Shown here: positions 22,112 to 32,319 of the stretch, one piece after another
Layout of the letters: the number at the start of each line of letters is the position of its first letter
How positions within the stretch are numbered: position 1 is the stretch's first letter
Origin: Isoetes taiwanensis
Lineage: Eukaryota; Streptophyta; Lycopodiopsida; Isoetales; Isoetaceae
NCBI GenBank assembly: GCA_021234155.1
Contig: JAJEKV010000107.1
Span: 3,175,510 to 3,239,509 of the forward strand
Direction of reading: 5' to 3'
DNA: 64,000 nucleotides
Notes under the pieces: model-generated
What the model was told of the DNA's origin: nothing
The model's database searches: none
What the model saw: the letters and a program-made list of their open reading frames with translations, nothing else
Position numbers and translations under genes: made by a program

Positions 22112-24600
22112 TTTCTATTATTTTTTCTTTTTTATATAGCCTTGTTAATAAGCACATAATAAAAGATGGTACCAATTTCAATTCGATAACATTGCAAATC
22201 CTTCGTATAAATGTTTTTTTTTTTTGCATATACTACGAAAAAGTAGAGCTAATTCAAACAAATTCACCCTTAATTGATTATATGGAGTTGGCCAGTGTAA
22301 GGCCCTTTAACATGAAGGATGATGGCATCCCTGCAAAACCAAAGTGCCAGTGAACCAAGGCCTTTTTTTTTTATCTTATCATAAATGCATGCATAGAGCA
22401 CGATGTGTCAAGCATATTTTCAACCTATTGCTACAAAAGACATAGAAACTAAACTCAAAATACAGATGTATTTAATCAATCTGATGTTTTATCAAGCAAC
22501 AACGGTGTGAATCAATTTACAGAATGAAGGCAACACTTGGAGGTAGATAACATAACCACGGAAGCTAGGTATCCAATACGGAAGCCCTCATCTGCAATTG
22601 AGATTGATCTTTAGAAGGGAAAGAATTATATTGTTATTGTTGGCTGAAAGCAAAGAACATGTAGATAGACAAAAAAACAAACCAGGAAGAGCATCATTAC
22701 AATGAACTCCGTAGCTCAAAACCCATCAAATGATCCAGAATCTGACAAGTTGGAAGAAGCTTTTGCATCTCATGATTTGGCAGACCAGAATAAGTGCCTT
22801 GTAGAACACCATTGGCAACAACTTCAACTCCTATTTTTTACACAAGCTTAAGACTAATGCGCGCACTGATTCTTGAGATAATTAGTACCCATTAAAATGA
22901 CCCGATCCTCCATTGATTAGATTTTTTCCGATTAATATCCCCTTTCCAACTTTGACAAAGCGGATCTATCTTCGGCTATAGAATTTTCCCTTGCTACCCA
23001 TCTGCAAAAATTCATCTGAGCCTTGGCCATATCTTCTCGGAAGAAATTCTGCTTTTAAACTGGATTTTTTTTGCCTTGCTCGCGCATTGAACAATGGGGA
23101 ATACTTTGCTCTGCTTTCCTACTTGACGGACACCAACTCCATCTCTAGTCCGACAACTCCATTTCTAACGTCTTTCTAAAAGCTCCACGATTTGCTTCTA
23201 ATAGCCATGTTCTTTTTTCCTGCATATATCCTTCTTTATTTCCTATAGCTCCTGAACCAAAAGCTTAGATTTCCAGCTCAAATTCTAGCGCTTGAAATCG
23301 CTCTATCTGTCAGGCTTTTCACATGGTCGTGGTTTAAGCATCCACGCCACAGTCGGAGTTACAAATGGACGAAGCAAGGCGCCATCGCCTATTTCTTTTT
23401 CTTTGTTCTTTTTCGACATAAGTTAATAAAAAATAGGATGCACAGCAACATCACGGGGTTTTGCTGCTTTCCACCGACCTGATATTGGAAGTCGGTGGAG
23501 AAGTTCTGGGACCTTTACCTAAAGCAAGGATCGAAATGCAACTCTAATTTAGTAGGTTTTTCTCTTCAATCATTCAAAATGCAAGATCTAATTCCATAAA
23601 AGGCTCAGTCCTACCCTCTAACAAGATCTACACCTCTACCAAAAGCAGCTTAAAAGGGATTCAGAAAAAAATGAGTGAAAAAACAGAACATTGTATAAAA
23701 CTCACCTTTGAATCCCGAATGCAGAAGCTATTTATACATATCTGGCATGTCGCCATCGCTCCTCTGGAAGCCGCTGGAGCATCGTCTGAAGGCGTTGCTT
23801 CGAAGCAAAGCTTTCTATCCTAACTGGTGCTTAAGAATATTGCTTGCTTCAGAGGGAAGAAATCAATGGCCATTTGCTTTGCCTGATTAACTTGCCCTGA
23901 AGAATCGCTTGCATTAGAGGGAAGAAATCGACCGCAATGCGGCAGGCCTCGCATATTGCAGATGAAGAAATTGGAGGCGAAATTTTTCTTGCGGAGGAAG
24001 AACATAACAGGGGGCACAAAATGCGACAGAAGTGTCCGTTATAAATGCACCATAAGTGCATCATAAATGCCTGTAGACACATAGAAATGCCGCTTGGATC
24101 ATAAAATATTAATATTATCATATGTCAACGAGGGCTACCCAAACAATTTCTTTATAGCATTGCGGTTGGGTTGGAGCTTAAAACCATTGCCCTACCACGT
24201 GTCAGCGGGAGGGCTCCTCAAACAAATTCCATCAAACAAATAGGTTATCAAACAGAAAATGATATTGCATTAGATATGTAAGTATAAGATTTGTTATGTC
24301 AAGTTCTTACATTAATTTATTCCCTTGATAGACTGATTGATCATATCAACTCCCATGTCTCTCATTTTTTATTTTCCATAGTTGGAATTGGATGTATGCT
24401 TTTTTGATGCCTTCCTATTTGTTACTTTCTCTCTGCATGTCCTGACAGCCTCTGGGGTAGCACTCACTAATGTGGTCCTCAATCTTGTTGATGGTATTCC
24501 TCATTCTATGTGTTTTCTATATTTCATGACATGACACTATAGCCTTGGGGGCAATGCTAATCGAATATATATATTATATATCCTTTCATTTTCCTTGATG
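22112..24600. other. no gene seen
   Basis: AT-rich, with short open frames only and no motif I recognise. No LTR pair, TIR pair or RNA gene is evident. Confidence 0.4.
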
Positions 24601-24660
24601 TGATGTTGTAGCCTCTTAGAAAGTACTAAATCAATGTTTCCCATAACCCGATTGGGTTCC

Positions 24661-24698
24661 GTGGACGTTAAAAATTTTTCCTTCCTTCCTTCCTTCCA
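24661..24698 (+). repeat. SINE-like 3' end with (TTCC)n tail
   Basis: The sequence GTGGACGTTAAAAA is followed by a TTCC microsatellite. The same 3'-terminal block, each time followed by a pyrimidine-rich microsatellite, occurs at 29268-29302, at 63380-63410, and inverted at 28275-28318. The upstream body could not be delimited. Confidence 0.5.
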
Positions 24699-26383
24699 TG
24701 GTGGTTTTCCTTAAACGGTTCCCAATTTGTCAACTATTATTTCTTTCTTGGCGTGGGCATGTAGCGTCCAAGGCAGTAATGATTCGATGTTTCCCATAAT
24801 TGTGTATCCTCAGGAACACGACAAAATGTAGGAATGCCACCTTCCAAAGCCTCAAAAATATTTGCAGGGCGAAAAGACCACAAGATTCTAGGCAAAAATG
24901 AATCTATTATGAAGATTCAAGGCCATAGCAAAACATGTAAACTAGCTTTAATTCCAGAGCCTTGATGAAGATGCTAAAATAGAGAATACATAATATTCTT
25001 TGAGATTCTAAACATAAAAAACCGAAAAGATCCTCTGCAAAAAAGTCTTTGAGCATGTGCCAATTCAAAAACAATCTAAGGATAGAGTCTCCAAAGGCTA
25101 CGTCAACCAACGACAACTCCTGCTCTAAATTTTTAGAAGACATTCCAAAACTATTTGGAATATCCTAAAAAACATTCTAGAGCACTCTAGAACTTTCTAG
25201 CCAAGAACCAGAATGCCTATTCTCATCTGTGTGGCCTCCTTACGTACTAGGAAAGGAGGTTCTTTTTTTCTTCGATGAGCTCCACTATCGTGCAATCAGA
25301 AGGAAAAAAAAAAACAAAGGCAAAACTCAATGAAAACTTCTGGCTTTCGTGGTACCACATAGGATGACCCTTAAGTGTCATCCACCTTATAAGGAGGGCT
25401 TTTATGTGACCTTCCTGACATGTCAATGCAACTCCATGCTGACGCATGTTGCAATATTTCTACATCAAGGTCATGTAAATGACCTTTCCTGTACACATTT
25501 TCACCAAGAGGTTCGCAAACTATCGCGACTACAAGTCTCGGCATACATGACGCTCTTATACTATCTAAAATACTATCTATCTATCTATCTTATATCCTTC
25601 AAAATATTAAAGATGCATGAAGCAAACATATGCATGTTCTTCACACGATCATTTGTTAGAATATTTGAGATTTTTAAAGCATAATACAATTTTAGCTACA
25701 AAATGCACAAGAAATTGCTTGTCTTATCCAAAAGTAGTTTGAGGGGATTTAAAAGCCAAACGTATGTCTTACTCCAGTGCATGATTATGAGGACAATGGC
25801 ATATGACAAGTTGTACGAATGTGGGACATGGACATCTACTAGATGTGCAGAATCATGACTTTTATTATCTCATGCATACTCAACATTGTAGACATGTCAA
25901 CGAGATCATGGATAACAATATTATTGAAAATTTAGAAAGACAACCAGGTTGCTTGTGATGGATGATTTATGCAAAATAAAATAACCAATGTGTGGGCCAA
26001 CTAAACATTTACTAGAGATCAAAATTTGGTATGGACTTGTAACTGGCAACAACCGGGAGCAAGGCAGATTTTACGACCATATCAATGCGAAGCCGGTCTC
26101 GCTAATCTAATTTGCAAGTCATTGATGGAGTTTTACGAGGCATATCGTAGAATAGTCATATTACTAGGAACATTCCTTTAGGTAGTATATGTGTGGTAGA
26201 AGAACAAGATAAATAGATGTGGTTTTTTTGTTCACAAGAGCCAAAACTTATGGGACACGCACGGACATGGGACTTTTGACTATAACTAAAATTTTAATTT
26301 ATATTTATTAATTTGTTGACATACGACGTGCCCAATACAACCATATAACCATATGGCCAATAACACAGCGAAAACCGTGAGCA
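24699..26383. other. upstream region of the peroxidase gene, no gene seen
   Basis: No coding region recognised. It contains a short (CTAT)n run near 25570-25590 and an inverted repeat with 8-bp arms (AAGGTCAT/ATGACCTT) near 25468-25490. The proximal part carries the peroxidase promoter. Confidence 0.4.
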
Positions 26384-26392
26384 CTATATAAA
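26384..26392 (+). promoter_or_regulatory. TATA box of the peroxidase gene
   Basis: CTATATAAAC lies about 60 bases before the ATG at 26447. That leaves room for a 5' leader of about 30 bases, normal for a plant class III peroxidase. Confidence 0.65.
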
Positions 26393-26446
26393 CTGGGCTA
26401 GGATTCGATTTGTACACGGATCTGCAGCTCCAACTGGTCCGATCAA

Positions 26447-27743
26447 ATGGCTCCAAAGTTCTTCATTTTCTTCATTTTCGCATTATCTGCTTTTGATAGT
26501 TCAGCTTTTGCGGATCTGCAGTACAATTACTATGCCAAAACCTGCCCTGATCTGGAAAATTTAGTGCGAAACGAGTCCTACCGTCTGTATAAGATTCACG
26601 GAAACTATGCAACCTCGTCCTACCGTAACATATTTCATGACTGTGCTGCAGGGGTAAGCCGCAGATTTCAATGCAAAATTTACGCAGGTTTTTTCCCTGG
26701 TTGTTAACCAGAATGATTTTTGATGTTTGTGCTGCAGCATTATGCCCAAAAATGCGACGGATCAATCCTGCTTCAAGCAGCTGGGTCGGAATTAGATTCG
26801 GCCAAAAACGCAGGGCTCAGAAATCTGAAATGGGTTGACGTGCTGAAGAAGAAAGTAGAAGCCGCTTGCCCGGGCGTGGTCTCTTGCGCAGATCTTATCG
26901 TGCTTACTGGCAGAGATAGCATTGCTATTGTAAGTTACCCTTTCCCCAAATCTGGTTTGCTCTAGCTAAATTTAGTCATTGTTTTGATTATCCGTGTAAA
27001 ATTTTCAGCTGGGCCAGGGTGCCTTTGATTATTTTCCTGTCAAAACGGGCAGAAAGGATAGCCGAGTGAGCTTAAAAGCTGAAGCAGATGTTCAGCTTCC
27101 AGGCAAAGATGATTCTGTTGACTCTGTTTTGGCCAAATTTGCACAGCTTGGAATTGATGTTGAACATACAGTTGCATTGCTAGGTACTTTCATCCAACAT
27201 TCCAAATTTTTATTTTATTTTTATTTTGTTTTGTTTATGTTTGTGCTATTTTTTCTATTTACTTATTATAATTTTCTGGGAAAAGTTATCCAACCTAGAT
27301 TCTACTTCTACATATTTACTATATGACTTGTTATGTGTCTAGGAGGACACTCTGTGGGCAGAGCACACTGTGAAAGCATTGAAAACAGATTATACCCCAC
27401 AGTAGACCCTACTCTAAACCCCGTAAAGGCTTTGTACCTCAAGGGCAGGTGCCCTGCTAATTTTCGTGAATACTCCAAGCCCAAATATGCCAGATTTGAT
27501 GAAATAACCCCCATGGGTCTTGATAACAATTATTACAAAAACACAATAAATGGAGAGACCTTGCTCAACATTGACCAACGTCTCTATGCGGATCCGAGGA
27601 CCAAGCCATATGTGCTCAAATTTGCTGCCGATAATGCATATTTTGCCAAAAAGTTTACTGAAGCTATTCAAATACTGACGGAGTATAATGCATTTACTGG
27701 ACCTGAAGGTGAAATTCGAAAGGATTGTAGATTTCCAAATTGA
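26447..27743 (+). CDS. class III secretory peroxidase, PRX21/PRX42-like, four exons
   Basis: Exons 26447-26653, 26738-26929, 27009-27183 and 27343-27743 join in frame (975 bases, 324 residues). All introns are GT-AG, and the third splits a glycine codon. The first 22 residues are a signal peptide (FFIFFIFALSAF core), so the product is secreted to the wall or apoplast. Such enzymes are haem enzymes that use H2O2 to oxidise phenolics. Visible active-site parts are distal Arg and His in YRNIFHDC, proximal His in GGHSVGRAHC, and eight conserved Cys (KTC, HDC, KCDG, AACPG, VSC, AHC, GRC, KDC). The C-terminus GPEGEIRKDC and the NAGLRNLKW motif resemble Arabidopsis PRX42/PRX21 as I recall them. One oddity: the predicted exon 1/2 junction puts eight residues between the Cys of HDC and that of CDG, where four are usual. 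It has a decayed paralogue at 1221-2240. Confidence 0.92.
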
Positions 27744-27791
27744 AAATATTGTCATTCAAAAATAATGTTGATACTTGTGTATATAACATGA

Positions 27792-27797
27792 AATAAA
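27792..27797 (+). terminator. polyadenylation signal of the peroxidase gene
   Basis: AATAAA lies about 50 bases after the stop codon, in an AT-rich 3' region. Plant polyadenylation signals are loose, so this is a likely site and not a certain one. Confidence 0.5.
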
Positions 27798-27799
27798 AG

Positions 27800-28272
27800 T
27801 GTTCTTGCTTAATGTTAACACAAGAAGGATGGAATGGTGGTACAATATGACATTGTAAGATATCTTGCATAAATAAGCAAATAAAAGTGCAGTTGAGCAA
27901 TTTTTGTTTGCAAGTCCACTATGTCACCATCTCGCTTTCTCAGCATGCACTCTAAAAAAAAAAAAGTGAAGGCAATAGGATGCCGACACACCCCAATGGC
28001 ATGGCTGCTGATCTCAATTTTCGTTCATTGCATGTCACAATTGCTAAAGCCAAATGCATCTTGCATCTAGTCATCTAATAGTAGTAAGAGTAGTGAAAAC
28101 CACTCCTAGATCGCCCATAGCAAACCTAAAAAACCTTGAAAATATATTGAGGTAATATGTCTAAAAATGTCTGATGAGCAAATAACACTTTTGAATAATA
28201 TTTTCTAGTGGGAATTTGGTACTATTTTATTCAAGGTGGTTTTATTATCTCTTAAAATGAGGTAGTATTTTC

Positions 28273-28273
<1 letters not shown>
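27800..28273. other. no gene seen downstream of the peroxidase
   Basis: AT-rich 3' flank. There is an A-run at 27954-27965. Nothing coding is recognised. Confidence 0.4.
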
Positions 28274-28303
<30 letters not shown>

Positions 28304-28843
28304 TATTTTAACGTCCACCCTCTAAGCGAAATCCAACCTGACGTGTGACCACACACCACACTACATTGCTTGGTTGGGCCACTAACCACTTTACCACACT
28401 ACATTTGCTTGGTAGGCGACATCCAACCCGGACATGTGACCACACACCACACTACATTGCTTGGGGGCCCCCACCACTTTACCACACTACATTGCTTGGT
28501 TGGGCCCCAACCACTTTACATTCGCGTGACTTTAACATGTGACCACACACCACACTACATTGCTTGGTTGGGCCCTGCCCCCAACCACTTTACCACACTA
28601 CATTGCTTGGTAGGCAGCATCCAACTGGACATGTGACCACACACCACACTACATTGCTTGGTTGGGCCCTGCCCCCAACCACTTTACCACACTACATTGC
28701 TTGGTTGGGCCCTGCCCCCAACCACTTTACATTGCGTCTGTGGGTTTTGACACCCAACAGTTCAGAGTGCGATTCTGGGCAGTCTCGAACTCGAGACCTA
28801 TAGTTGCTAGACCTAGTGTATTACCACTAGACTAAACGCCCAA
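28274..28843 (-). mobile_element. tRNA-derived SINE with internal minisatellite
   Basis: On the minus strand the element opens GGGCGTTTAGTCTAGTGG. This contains a pol III A box (TAGTCTAGTGG, 28824-28834), followed 33 bases later by a B box (GTTCGAGAC, 28782-28790). The body then runs into eight copies of a block of about 20 bp (28340-28730). It ends in GTGGACGTTAAAATA plus a (CTAT)n tail at 28275-28302. Flanks GTAGTATTTTCAAG and GTACTATTTTAAAG may be a decayed target duplication. Head, boxes and microsatellite tail fit a SINE. Confidence 0.75.
28340..28730. repeat. minisatellite inside the SINE, 8 blocks in 4 higher-order units
   Basis: The block ACCACACTACATTGCTTGG recurs eight times. Alternate blocks are preceded by GTGACCACAC and by ACCACTTT, which gives a dimeric higher-order unit of roughly 90-110 bp. 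Length differences come from variable GGGCCC/CCCCAACC spacers. Confidence 0.85.
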
Positions 28844-30160
28844 AGTACGTACTATTTTAAAGGTGGTTCTATATATCAAGATGAGGTGAAATTTTGGTAC
28901 TACTCTTAAGGTTGTTTTATCTGAAATTTTAGTACTCTTACATAAGGTTGTTTTGTCTCTCATATTTCCAGGTGCATGCTCTTGTAACGGTTTTTCCCCA
29001 GTGGGGTTTTTAATCCAAGACCCATGGTGCTCACGCATGCAATGTATTTTGTTTTCTTTGTACTTGTCTTTTGTGGTCATATAGTAGGATAAGGTGGAAA
29101 TTTAGTACATATTTCCAAGTGCATATTATGGTCTCTTCATAAATCAAGATGAGGTAAAAATTTAATAGAATTCCTAGGTTGGGTTTCTTTCGAGGCAGGG
29201 GTTTTTTAATCCTAGTAGTAATGATTGTACTAGCCCATTGTATGGGTCCCGTGACCTATTGGTCTCCGTGGACGTTAAAAAATCTATTCTATTCTATTCT
29301 ATATAAAATGAGGTCATATTTCATAGTCGAATATTAAAATGCCTAGCTTAGACTGATTTGTCAAGTAGTTCTACAATAATTGAACTTATTGGATTCCTTG
29401 ACAGGATGCCTTAAGACATAAGAATAGAGAAATGACTTTAAAGAACAATAACAAGATCCAAATAAAATTAAGAACAATCTAAATTGTTTTTCTATTCATG
29501 GCAAAAACAATTTGAATATAGCCAATAAATAAAGAATTTAATAAGATGACATCAAAATGAATACAACTAGAAACTTGTGCTCCGCAATACCAGGCATTTG
29601 TCATGGACATGTGGAATGGGTAGTGTAATGGAGATTGTAGGTTGAATGTAATCATACCATAGATGTAATAGATTGCAAAAGTGTGAAGGGTTCAAGGTTA
29701 GAGATGCCTGATGTTAGCTATAGGTGCGCGAAATTGGTAGGAAGAATGGAATTTATCGAATTGAATGGATAGACGTAATGGACTGTATAGAACATTTTCT
29801 TGGCAGAAAAAATAGAACATAGTTACATTTAACATAGTTCATAGGTGGAAATGAATCTGTAAATGCGCTCATAATGGATTGTCAAAGTGGATTAGGGATG
29901 TCGGATAGCCAGAAGTATGTGGAATGGGTTAGAATGATGGGATATATAGTGTTGAATTGATTAAATAGATGTAATGGATTGCACATAAAATTGCTTCTTA
30001 CTATTTTCTTTGCAAGGATTACATTTATGCACACAAATTTACAGATTTTATTTTCTCCTACAAACTCCATTATATCTACCCACTCCACACATCCACGATT
30101 GGCACCACCGAGCACATACGGGTGTTCTAATTGGTTACTCCAAGTTGTTATCCTTTGCAT
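28844..30160. other. no gene seen; one SINE-like tail at 29268-29302
   Basis: AT-rich. GTGGACGTTAAAA followed by a (TATTC)n run at 29268-29302 marks a second SINE-like 3' end. Around 29620-29960 short related phrases recur (ATGGATTG.A, TGTAATGGA) without a clear unit. Confidence 0.45.
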
Positions 30161-30270
30161 CCTTCTCTCTCTAGTGCCTTCCTATCCTTCTCTCTCTATC
30201 ACCTTCCTATCCTTCTCTCTCTAGTGTCATGGGTCTTCTCTCTCTAGGATTAGGATTTTGCCTACACTCT

Positions 30271-30622
30271 CTCACTAGGCTTTTGCTTCTAGAACCCAAA
30301 TTGTTGTGCAAACGACATTTTGGAATCCCCGTTTGGATTCTAAGCATCCAAAATGTTCTTTGAGCAACACTTTTCTTTTGCCTATTCCCTCAGTTGGGGT
30401 TTGCTTCCAGGGCTCAAATTGTTGTGCAAATGACATTTCTTAGTCCCCTTTTAGATTCTAAGCATCCAAACCATCCTTTGAGGAATATACTCTCTTCCCT
30501 TTTCTCTCACTAAGGTTTTGCTTACAGGGCCCAAATTATTGTGCAAATGACGTTTTTGAGTCCCCAATTTGAATTCCAAGATCAAAACATCCTTTGAGCA
30601 ATATCTCTGCTTTGACCTAATT
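30271..30622 (+). repeat. three tandem monomers of about 117 bp at the LINE-B 5' end
   Basis: Three head-to-tail units start near 30271, 30390 and 30506. Each contains TTTTGCTT or TTTGCTT, then CAAATTGTTGTGCAAA (or a close variant), then a TCCCC block, and ends near CCTTTGAG. They lie directly before a TATA-like motif and ORF1, the place occupied by promoter monomers in some animal L1 elements. Confidence 0.75.
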
Positions 30623-30661
30623 GTCTGGACCTCATCTCTCACACCCCAAACAGCCCTGGAC

Positions 30662-30672
30662 ATTTATATAGC
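30662..30672 (+). promoter_or_regulatory. TATA-like box before LINE-B ORF1
   Basis: ATTTATATAG lies about 30 bases before the ATG at 30696 and directly after the monomer array. The spacing is tight for a classical TATA promoter with a leader, so start-site use is uncertain. Confidence 0.35.
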
Positions 30673-30695
30673 CCCCTACCCTGATCCAAATTTAA

Positions 30696-32009
30696 ATGGA
30701 GACACCCATCAAACCACAACCCAACCCCAGATCCGGCCCCTCAAGACCTAGCCTCATGCCCAAGCACACTTGCAACCTGACGGCCCCTCGCATGACGGCC
30801 TCTCTTGGAAAGACCAAGTTGACGGGCCACCACGAAAATGGCCAAGACCAGATAACAAAGGCAAGGGAGAAGCCTCTTCCATGAGAAGAGAGGTGCGGGC
30901 AAAGGCTCAATCAATGAAGTCAGCCCGGCAGATGATTTCTACTGCTCGGATTCGATGGCAAACCAGGCATTGGCAGAGGCCTGGAAATAACTCGGGACAA
31001 GAATTGAGAGTAATAGTATCTGAGTTGCAGGCTTAGAAGGAGAAGCATAGTCGTCAGTACTTCAGATGCTCAGAAGGCGATTTAATTAAGAAACGGTGGA
31101 TTGCAGAGATGGACACACACATACAGGAGATGGAAGACAGCATCCACTTGGTGGTTCGAGAGGCAGTACAGACAATGTATTGAGCAAGACTCGATGGCAA
31201 CCTTCTCCTACCCTCAATCAGAAGTTGAGTAGACTGCTACTATGATGCTGAGAGTCCAGGTTACCTTTGAAAAGAGCCAATTGCAACTGAGAGCCCAGGG
31301 TCGAGACATGGAAGTGGCCTCATCGGCAGTGAATCCTGCGCTAGATTGCTGCTTACAGAAATTGGACCACAGCTCCATTGCTTGAGATCAGGAGATGTAG
31401 GACCTAGGGGCAATCGTTGCCCAACAAGGCAAGGGCCTCCATGCCAAGGCTCATGAGCAACTACAGCGGTGCATGCATGAATTGGCAAGGCAATAACAAT
31501 TCCAGCAAAAGCTGAGCTCCCGGCTTCAGGAAGAAGAGGCCACTATACAGGGCACGACAGTCCTACATGTCCAAAAGCCTATCTATGAGCCAGGGCCACC
31601 CACTGCTACGTCGCCAAAACCCCTCATGCCGTCATTGCCCAAGCAAAGGTCACAGCCCACACCTCGCGGACTACAAACAACATCCGCCATGTTGGTCATC
31701 ATTGACCTGACGGTCGGAGAGCTTCAGGAACTGAGACGCAGAAGCTATAATGTGTTGGTATGTGGCCTAATAGAAGAAGCAGGGGAGAACCTCATCAACC
31801 GGCTCTCGACATTGATGCTTGCCCAACTGACGTTCCATATGCCAGTGCACATTATTAAGGCAAGGTGCCATGGCATCCCGCGTCCTGACCGACTTCGAGT
31901 GGTCACATTTACAGTCAAGACTGTGCAAGTGCGAGCAGCTATCTTGCATCAGGGGAAGCAGTTGAAGGGGACCGCATATGTTGTCCGAGATCTGACTCCA
32001 GCACAATAG
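30696..32009 (+). pseudogene. LINE-B ORF1 (coiled coil plus RRM-like region)
   Basis: The start METPIKPQPNP at 30696 is followed by frame changes. The middle part is Gln/Glu-rich and coiled-coil-like (HIQEMEDSIHLVVREAV near 31120; QQFQQKLSSRLQEEEATIQG near 31500). The final open stretch (31626-32009) holds RRRSYNVLVCGLIEEAGENL and later VRAAILHQGKQLKGTAYVV. This is the layout of L1 ORF1-type nucleic-acid chaperones, where a charged coiled coil precedes an RNA-binding fold. Several stops mean it is not translated intact. Confidence 0.6.
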
Positions 32010-32319
32010 GAAGGGTGCAGGAACGAGTTTGCCAAAGTCAAGAGCATTTGCTGACAAGGAGGAGCTGTAGGACTGATCCGAGGCAAGATGCAGATCTTCT
32101 GGCTGCCAAATGCTGCTGTAAATGCTCAAGCTCTCGGGGCCCTTCTGCCGAGGCCCCAATTGCTTCTGACCATGCCCCTGCTTCCCCCGCTACAGCTGCA
32201 TACCCTGCTCTAGTTGCCTCACCTGCTGCTTCACATGCGGATCTTTGCTTTCACAATTACCTCCTCCTTCGGGCAACACCAATTATTAAATCGTAGCTCA
32301 CATTCGGCCAAATAGAAAT

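Noticed and set aside
28340-28730. CRISPR-like array of repeats and spacers
   Set aside because: Blocks alternate within a higher-order unit, spacers are themselves repeated, and the array sits inside a tRNA-headed SINE in a plant nuclear sequence.
28755-28843. Functional tRNA gene
   Set aside because: A and B boxes are present, but no cloverleaf with a proper acceptor stem and anticodon arm can be drawn, and the sequence continues into a SINE body and microsatellite tail.
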